From assembly GCF_043780375.1 (NCBI RefSeq), contig NZ_JAYWCU010000095.1, positions 1-30,031 of the forward strand: 30,031 nt of DNA, read 5' to 3'. A model generated the notes under the pieces. It was given only the letters and a program-made list of their open reading frames with translations, ran no database searches and was not told the origin of the DNA. Shown here piece by piece: positions 24,895-30,031 of this stretch (its first letter is position 1; every line of letters begins with the position of its first letter). Source of the DNA: Emticicia sp043780375 (GTDB lineage: Bacteria; Bacteroidota; Bacteroidia; Cytophagales; Spirosomataceae). A program made the translations under genes and the position numbers.

Positions 24895-25995
24895 ATGAAA
24901 AAACGTACTTTATTGCTTTTTATAGTAGTTTTTGCTTTTAATCAAAGCTCAATTTACGCACAAAATACTGATATGTTTTCGCCAAAGTACATCAAAGAAA
25001 CAATGGTAAAAGTTACGGATTGGCAAATGAAAAACCAGATTCACAAAGAAACCGATTGGACAAACGGAGCATTCTTTGCAGGTGTTTTTGCAGCTTACGA
25101 AACAACCAAATCGCCAAGAATCCTGGACTCTTTGATGGCTATGGGTGAGCGAAATCTTTGGTTGCCTCACCCACGTTTCGACCACGCCGATGATATTGCT
25201 ATCAGTCAGACCTACATTGATTTGTACCGAATTAAGAAAGACCGTCGCATGATTCAGGCAACGCTTGATAGTGTCTTAAAAATGAGAAAAATTAAGGGCA
25301 ATGAAGTAAAAAAACATGGCATTGCTTGGTGGTGGTGTGATGCTCTTTTTATGGCCCCTCCTACTTTAGCTAAATTGGCGGTTACACTCAAAGACCCTTC
25401 GTTTTTTGTACAAAATGACTCACTTTACAAGCAATGCTACGATTTGCTTTATAATAAAGAAGAACATCTTTTTGCCCGTGATGCCAATTATCTTTGGAAC
25501 GCACAAGGCGAAGGCAAAAAAGAGGCCAATGGCAAAAAACTCTTTTGGTCAAGAGGTAATGGTTGGGTAATGGGCGGTTTAGTAAAACTTTTGAAAGAAA
25601 TGCCAAAAAACTACCCAACTCGTAGCTTTTATGTAACATTATATAAAGAAATGGCAACTCGTTTATTAAGCCTTCAACAAGCTGATGGACTTTGGAGAGC
25701 CAGTTTACTCGACCCAGCCTCATATCCTGGTGGCGAAGGAAGTGGTTCGGGCTTTGATTGTTACGCAATGGCTTGGGGAATCAATAATGGAATCTTAAAC
25801 AAAGCTACTTACCTCCCAGCCGTACAAAAAACTTGGAAAGCACTTAATTCACTCATCACTCCAGCAGGAAAAGTTGGTTGGGTTCAACCAATCGGTGCCG
25901 ACCCTCGCCGTAATTTCAACTCAGAAAGTTTTGAAGTTTATGGTGCAGGAGCATTTTTATTGGCAGGAAGTGAGGTAATTAAGTTGAAAAAATAG
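24895..25995 (+). CDS. GH105 unsaturated uronyl hydrolase, exported (third of three)
   Basis: This 366-residue, standard-length GH105 (YteR-like) enzyme has a signal peptide starting MKKRTLLLFIVVFAFNQSSI and ending near YAQ. The catalytic acid is D149 in AWWWCDALFMAPP. The FWSRGNGWVMGGLVKLLKEM block, the loop LLDPASYPGGEGSGSGFDCYAMAWG and the C-terminal FEVYGAGAFLLAGSEVIKL are all family features. It is the canonical form of the three: no N-terminal extension and no added domain. It is the last extracytoplasmic enzyme before the uptake and catabolic genes uxaC and the hexuronate transporter. Confidence 0.9.
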   Translation: MKKRTLLLFIVVFAFNQSSIYAQNTDMFSPKYIKETMVKVTDWQMKNQIHKETDWTNGAFFAGVFAAYETTKSPRILDSLMAMGERNLWLPHPRFDHADDIAISQTYIDLYRIKKDRRMIQATLDSVLKMRKIKGNEVKKHGIAWWWCDALFMAPPTLAKLAVTLKDPSFFVQNDSLYKQCYDLLYNKEEHLFARDANYLWNAQGEGKKEANGKKLFWSRGNGWVMGGLVKLLKEMPKNYPTRSFYVTLYKEMATRLLSLQQADGLWRASLLDPASYPGGEGSGSGFDCYAMAWGINNGILNKATYLPAVQKTWKALNSLITPAGKVGWVQPIGADPRRNFNSESFEVYGAGAFLLAGSEVIKLKK

Positions 25996-26311
25996 ACAAT
26001 GCAATCAAACAAATATTGTAGGGGTTTATGCTATAAATCCTTGTCGTAGAATAGCATAAATTCATGTCATAGAATTAATTTATACCCCAGAATTATATTT
26101 TCATAACACCAATTACCAATAGCGTACGAAAGTCTTGTCAAAATAGTATTAAAAAAAGAAATATTATGGCATAATAAACAAAATAAACTCAATAGTTTTG
26201 CTAATTGATAAATTCACTGCGGGTTTGCCCCTGCTGTCTTTTAGAATAAAAGTTAAAATTACTTATAATAAAGCCAACTGCTAAACGCTAATTGCCAATA
26301 GCCTAAGAAAT
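25996..26311. other. Gene-free gap upstream of uxaC with REP-like inverted repeat
   Basis: A gap of 316 bases. TTTATGCTAT (26025-26034) is perfectly complementary to ATAGCATAAA (26051-26060), and the surrounding GGGGTTTA and TTATACCCC boxes extend the symmetry loosely out to about 26078. A variant of the phrase AATTACCAATAGC (26110-26122) recurs near 26289-26301. The region looks like decayed palindromic repeat DNA. No clear promoter for uxaC was identified and no small gene is supported. Confidence 0.5.
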
Positions 26312-27712
26312 ATGAAGCCGTTTTTAGACGAAAATTTTTTGTTACAAACCAAAACCGCTCGTACACTCTATCACGAGTATGCGAAGGATATGCCCATTAT
26401 TGATTACCACAATCACCTACCGCCCGACCAAATTTTAGGAGATAAGGTTTTTGAAAATATTACGCAAGTTTGGCTATACGGCGACCACTACAAATGGAGA
26501 GCTATGCGTACCAACGGTATCAATGAAAAATACTGTACAGGTACTGCTTCTGACTACGAAAAGTTTGAGAAATGGGCAGAAACTGTACCTTATTCACTCC
26601 GTAATCCATTGTATCATTGGACGCACTTGGAGTTACAACGTTACTTCGATATTAAAGAAGTTCTGAATCCTGAAAGTTCGAGAAGAATTTATGAGGAATG
26701 TACAGCGAAAATTCAAACACCTGACTATTCAGTAAGAAATCTGTTGGGTAAAATGAATGTCGAAATTGTTTGTACAACCGACGACCCACTCGATTCGCTT
26801 GAGTTTCACCAACAATATCACAAGCAAGAAGGCACAAATGTAAAAATGTTACCTGCTTTCAGACCTGATAAATTTATTTTGATTGAAAACCCTAATTTCT
26901 CGACATACATTCAGAAATTAGGTATAATCGTAAATTTCGAAATAAATACTTACGAAGAATTATTGAAAGCCCTCCGTAGCCGTGCCGATTTCTTTGCAGG
27001 TGTTGGCTGTCAGTTATGCGACCACGGTTTAGAACAATTATATGCCGCTGATTTTACTCCCGAATTGGCTAATGCCGCTTTCCAAAAAGCGATTTCAGGC
27101 AAAACACTTAGCTTAGAAGATGCTCTTATTTTCAAATCGGCAATTTTGCACGCTTTGGGTGTAATGTACCACGAACTCGGCTGGACACAACAATTCCATT
27201 TGGGAGCTTTACGCAATAATAATACCCGTGCATTAAGAGTTTTAGGGCCAGATACTGGCTGGGATTCTATCGGAGATTATTCACAAGCCATGGCACTTTC
27301 AAAGTTTTTGGGGCGACTTGATGAACATGACCAATTGGCAAAAACCATCATTTATAACCTTAACCCTGCTGACAATGAAATAATTGCGACCATGATTGGC
27401 AATTTCAATGATGGCTCAATTGCAGGAAAAGTTCAGTTTGGCTCTGGATGGTGGTTTCTCGACCAAAAAGATGGTATGGAACGTCAAATCAACGCTCTTT
27501 CAAACATGGGTTTGTTGAGTCGATTTATTGGAATGATAACCGATTCGAGAAGTTTCTTATCATTTCCTCGTCATGAATATTTTCGCCGAATTTTGTGTAA
27601 TATTCTTGGAAATGATATTGAAAATGGTGAAATTCCAAATGATATTAAATGGACCGGTCAAATTGTACAAAATATTTGTTATAATAACGCCAAAAATTAT
27701 TTTGGATTTTGA
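26312..27712 (+). CDS. uxaC: Glucuronate/galacturonate isomerase
   Basis: This 466-residue cytoplasmic uronate isomerase of the amidohydrolase superfamily converts D-galacturonate to D-tagaturonate and D-glucuronate to D-fructuronate, the first step of hexuronate breakdown. The family start MKPFLDENFLLQTKTARTLY and the metal-binding HxH (H33 and H35 in IDYHNHLPPDQ) are clear, followed by VWLYGDHYKWRAMRTNGI, CTTDDPLDS, and the C-terminal RFIGMITDSRSFLSFPRHEY and RRILCNILG blocks. Length is normal and there is no signal peptide. Its position after the GH105 genes and before the hexuronate importer fits use of released galacturonate. Later steps (tagaturonate or fructuronate reductase, dehydratases) are not in the window. 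Confidence 0.97.
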   Translation: MKPFLDENFLLQTKTARTLYHEYAKDMPIIDYHNHLPPDQILGDKVFENITQVWLYGDHYKWRAMRTNGINEKYCTGTASDYEKFEKWAETVPYSLRNPLYHWTHLELQRYFDIKEVLNPESSRRIYEECTAKIQTPDYSVRNLLGKMNVEIVCTTDDPLDSLEFHQQYHKQEGTNVKMLPAFRPDKFILIENPNFSTYIQKLGIIVNFEINTYEELLKALRSRADFFAGVGCQLCDHGLEQLYAADFTPELANAAFQKAISGKTLSLEDALIFKSAILHALGVMYHELGWTQQFHLGALRNNNTRALRVLGPDTGWDSIGDYSQAMALSKFLGRLDEHDQLAKTIIYNLNPADNEIIATMIGNFNDGSIAGKVQFGSGWWFLDQKDGMERQINALSNMGLLSRFIGMITDSRSFLSFPRHEYFRRILCNILGNDIENGEIPNDIKWTGQIVQNICYNNAKNYFGF

Positions 27713-27719
27713 TTAGGTG

Positions 27720-27829
27720 TTAGGAATTAGGAGGTACGAAAAATGCCAACCTCCTAAAAAACTAATCACACGAGCAACTATATCCTAAAATCTAATCACA
27801 TCGGCCATGTCATAAAACCTAATTCCTAA
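27720..27829. repeat. Nested inverted and direct repeats between uxaC and exuT
   Basis: TTAGGAATTAGG (27720-27731) is perfectly complementary to CCTAATTCCTAA (27818-27829). Inside, TTAGGAGGT (27727-27735) pairs with ACCTCCTAA (27749-27757). Two imperfect direct copies of a block containing CTAATCACA lie between. It resembles a repetitive palindromic intergenic element; A residues rather than T follow the inner hairpin. Confidence 0.7.
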
Positions 27830-27857
27830 AACCTCTCATTCAACCCTTAAAGAATTT

Positions 27858-29150
27858 ATGGAAAAAATCGGAAAGTACCGCTGGACAATATGTAGTCTGG
27901 TCTTTTTTGCAACCACTGTCAATTACCTTGATAGGCAGGTTATTAGCCTTTTAAAATCTGTTTTATCAACAGACTTGAAATGGGACGATGGCGACTACGC
28001 CAATATAGAAATCACATTCAAAATATTTTATTCTTTCGGTATGCTCATTGCTGGTAGCATTGTCGATAAACTCGGTACAAAAAAAGGATATGCCTGGGCA
28101 ACTGGATTTTGGAGTTTGGCAGCTGTTGGTCACGCATTAGCCAACTCAGCTGTTGGTTTTATGATAGCCAGAGCAGCCTTAGGACTTACTGAAGCTGGAA
28201 ATTTTCCAGCAGCAATCAAATCTACTGCCGAGTGGTTTCCTAAAAAAGAAAGGGCATTGGCAACTGGTATCTTCAACTCAGGTACTAACATCGGGGCAAT
28301 CGTTGCACCACTCACAGTACCCTTAATAGCAGTATATTGGGGTTGGCAATGGGCGTTTATCATTACTGGTATGATTGGCTTTATTTGGTTAGTTTTATGG
28401 CAAATTTATTATACATCGCCCAAAGATTCTAAAAAACTCAGTAAAGCCGAATACGATTATATTCACTCTGATAAAGAAGAAGAAGAAAATATAAAAAACG
28501 AAGAAAAAGTACCTTGGCTAAAATTATTGGGTTTCAGACAAACTTGGGCTTTTGCTTTAGGAAAATTCTTGACCGATCCTGTTTGGTGGTTTTATCTTTT
28601 CTGGTTGCCAGATTTTCTACAAAGCGAATACAAACTTACATTGATTGAAATCTCATTTCCTGTGGCGGTTGTATATATCATTTCCACAATTGGTAGTATC
28701 GGTGGAGGTTATCTACCATTGGCATTTATCAATAAAAATATGCCTGTTTTTAAAGCTCGTAAAACTTCGATGTTTATTTTTGCTTTGTTTGTTTTACCAG
28801 TTATTTTCTCGCAATTGGCAGGAAAAGTTAATATGTGGTTAGCAGTATTGGTTATCGGCATCGCAGCAGCGGCTCACCAAGCATGGAGTGCCAATATTTT
28901 CACAACGGTATCAGATATGTTTCCTAAAAAAGCCACGGCTTCGGTTGTAGGTATAGGTGGAATGGCAGGTGGTTTAGGCGGAATTCTACTGACTTGGGCT
29001 GTGCAGAAAAATATGTTTGTTTATTATCGCAGTATTAACCAAATCGAAACGGCTTATTATATTATGTTTGCTATTTGTGCAGGAGCATACTTGTTAGCAT
29101 GGCTCATTATGCACCTTTTAGTACCAAGAATGAATAAAGTTGATATTTAA
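27858..29150 (+). CDS. exuT: Hexuronate MFS transporter
   Basis: This 430-residue major facilitator of the anion:cation symporter family is predicted to bring galacturonate or glucuronate through the inner membrane by proton symport. It has about 12 hydrophobic segments with a charged central loop (around residues 190-215, rich in K and E). Family signatures are NYLDRQVISLL in the first helix, GSIVDKLGTKKGYAWATGFW between helices 2 and 3, ARAALGLTEAGNFPAAIKST, FNSGTNIGAIVAPL, and a late MFPKKATASVVGIGGMAGGLG. These match ExuT-type proteins well; other organic-acid specificities exist, but the adjacent uxaC makes hexuronate most likely. It starts 145 bases after uxaC. Confidence 0.92.
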   Translation: MEKIGKYRWTICSLVFFATTVNYLDRQVISLLKSVLSTDLKWDDGDYANIEITFKIFYSFGMLIAGSIVDKLGTKKGYAWATGFWSLAAVGHALANSAVGFMIARAALGLTEAGNFPAAIKSTAEWFPKKERALATGIFNSGTNIGAIVAPLTVPLIAVYWGWQWAFIITGMIGFIWLVLWQIYYTSPKDSKKLSKAEYDYIHSDKEEEENIKNEEKVPWLKLLGFRQTWAFALGKFLTDPVWWFYLFWLPDFLQSEYKLTLIEISFPVAVVYIISTIGSIGGGYLPLAFINKNMPVFKARKTSMFIFALFVLPVIFSQLAGKVNMWLAVLVIGIAAAAHQAWSANIFTTVSDMFPKKATASVVGIGGMAGGLGGILLTWAVQKNMFVYYRSINQIETAYYIMFAICAGAYLLAWLIMHLLVPRMNKVDI

Positions 29151-29174
29151 AATTAACGACAAACCCTTATTTCT

Positions 29175-29606
29175 ATGAAAAACATATTAATCTTAGCTTT
29201 ATCTCTAATAATTGGTCAAGCAGCACTTGCCCAAAACACTAAAGCCGATGTTGAAGCACTCGAAAGAAAACGCTTTGCAGCACAGGTTTCAAAAGACTTC
29301 GATTTTCTTGAAAAAATATTTGCTGATGACTTGGTGTACACCCATTCAAATGCAAAGGTTGATAATAAGATTTCTTATCTTGCCTCAATAAAAGAAGGAA
29401 AAAGTGTTTATAAAAGCATTGATTTACAAGAAATTAGCGTGAGAGATTATGGAAAAATTGCCGTTGTAAATGGCAGAGCAATGATTGAGCTTGGCCCAGT
29501 TGATGGCAAACCAAATATTGTGAACCTACGCTACACGGTAGTTTATTCAAAAAATGGCAAAAAAGGCTGGCAATTAAATACTTGGCAATCAACGAAATTA
29601 CTGTAA
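29175..29606 (+). CDS. DUF4440 / SnoaL-like (NTF2-fold) protein, exported
   Basis: This is a small protein of 143 residues. A signal peptide (MKNILILALSLIIGQAALAQ) is followed by a single cone-shaped NTF2-like domain: an N-terminal helix (VEALERKRFAAQVSKDFDFL), then IFADDLVYTHSNAKVDNKISYL and the strands VRDYGKIAVVNGRAMIEL and NLRYTVVYSKNGKKGWQLNT ending in WQST. Such proteins are often of unknown function; some act as isomerases or bind small ligands. The YTHSNG-type motif is typical of DUF4440. It starts 24 bases after exuT and is probably co-transcribed with it, although no link to uronate metabolism is evident. Confidence 0.82.
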   Translation: MKNILILALSLIIGQAALAQNTKADVEALERKRFAAQVSKDFDFLEKIFADDLVYTHSNAKVDNKISYLASIKEGKSVYKSIDLQEISVRDYGKIAVVNGRAMIELGPVDGKPNIVNLRYTVVYSKNGKKGWQLNTWQSTKLL

Positions 29607-29618
29607 ATTGGTCATGAG

Positions 29619-29684
29619 ATACGAGATGCAAGAAGTGAGGTATGATAAATAAAAATATTGAATCTCAAATCTAGCATCTCGTAT
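29619..29684. repeat. Inverted repeat after the DUF4440 gene
   Basis: ATACGAGATGC (29619-29629) and its perfect complement GCATCTCGTAT (29674-29684) enclose 44 bases. No T tract follows closely, so it looks more like a repetitive palindrome than a terminator. Confidence 0.7.
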
Positions 29685-29733
29685 TTAAATATCTATTGGT
29701 TTTTCATTATTTTTGAAAAAAAACAAAACCATA

Positions 29734-30031
29734 ATGAAAAGCCTATCTATTATTTTGCCTTCCAATTTTTATTTCTTCTCACGGGCGTAAAAGCTCAATC
29801 ACCTCAAACTCTCACCCTTGCAAAAACGCCAAAAGAAGTCGGCTTTTCGAGCGAACGATTAAAACGATTAGATGTTCATTTTCAAGAAGTTATTGATAAA
29901 GGCATCGCCCCAAATATTGTTACTTTTATAGCAAAAAAAGGCAAAATTGTTCATTATAAAGCATTTGGTTACAGTAATCTTGAATCAAAAACACTTCTTA
30001 AAAAAGATGACATTTTCAGAATTGCTTCACA
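29734..30031 (+). pseudogene. Serine hydrolase (beta-lactamase-type), 5' part, frameshifted in the signal peptide and cut by the window edge
   Basis: From 29736 onward one frame reads as a signal-peptide core (IYYFAFQFLFLLTGVKAQ) and then mature sequence (EVGFSSERLKRLDVHFQEVI, IVTFIAKKGKIVHYKAFGYS, KKDDIFRIAS). This is characteristic of class-C beta-lactamase-like serine hydrolases, whose SxxK lies just past the edge. That frame has no ATG, GTG or TTG upstream in a sensible place. The only ATG (29734-29736) is in another frame and stops after 18 codons. Adding one A to the four-A run after that ATG would give MKKPIYYFAFQF and so on, a perfect leader. Either a one-base deletion inactivated the gene or the sequence has a homopolymer error. 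Confidence 0.75.

Noticed and set aside
27727..27765. Terminator of uxaC at the inner hairpin
   Set aside because: The 9-bp stem is followed by A residues rather than a T tract on the + strand, so it was listed as repeat DNA.

Overview
The window looks like a chromosomal segment from an AT-rich Bacteroidota genome, most likely Cytophagales. This is inferred from: no Shine-Dalgarno-like sequences before the genes; most products carrying Sec or lipoprotein signal peptides; a type IX secretion (T9SS) C-terminal sorting domain on one enzyme; and promoter candidates of the Bacteroidota form (TTG or TTTG, about 19-20 bases, TAnnTTTG). All functional genes inside the window are on the + strand, and most encode exported carbohydrate-active or hydrolytic enzymes. 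No SusC/SusD pair, regulator gene, tRNA or rRNA was seen.

Region 1 (1-1398) is mobile DNA. The N-terminus of a minus-strand transposase runs off the left edge. Just upstream of it sits a complete IS4-family insertion sequence (181-1389) with 14-bp terminal inverted repeats and a 9-bp target duplication. Region 2 (1550-3958) is a GH95 alpha-L-fucosidase-type gene with its own promoter candidate and a strong terminator.

Region 3 (4145-14011) is a co-directional run of six exported proteins: a DUF3500 protein, a class-C beta-lactamase-type serine hydrolase, an M20 metallopeptidase, an amidase-signature enzyme, an alpha/beta-hydrolase and a large Asp-box beta-propeller protein. It ends at a strong terminator. 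The set has no obvious sugar role and is the best candidate here for an undescribed pathway.

Region 4 (14293-25995) is a plant cell-wall (pectin) degradation block: exported PL22-like oligogalacturonate lyase, GH44 enzyme with T9SS signal, GH39 enzyme, L-rhamnose mutarotase, three different GH105 unsaturated-uronyl hydrolases (one fused to an extra C-terminal domain) and a divergent lipoprotein pectinesterase. Region 5 (26312-29150) holds glucuronate/galacturonate isomerase (uxaC) and an ExuT-type hexuronate importer. The logic is: de-esterify and cleave pectin outside the cytoplasm, release uronate and rhamnose, import hexuronate, isomerise it. Region 6 (29175-end) has a DUF4440 protein and the start of another serine hydrolase whose signal peptide is broken by an apparent one-base deletion.

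The most distinctive non-coding signal is a duplicated intergenic cassette (terminator hairpin, palindrome and promoter) in front of the PL22 and GH44 genes. It has a 54-bp identical core, compensatory changes in the terminator stem, and a 14-bp repeat expanded to four copies in one of the two cassettes.
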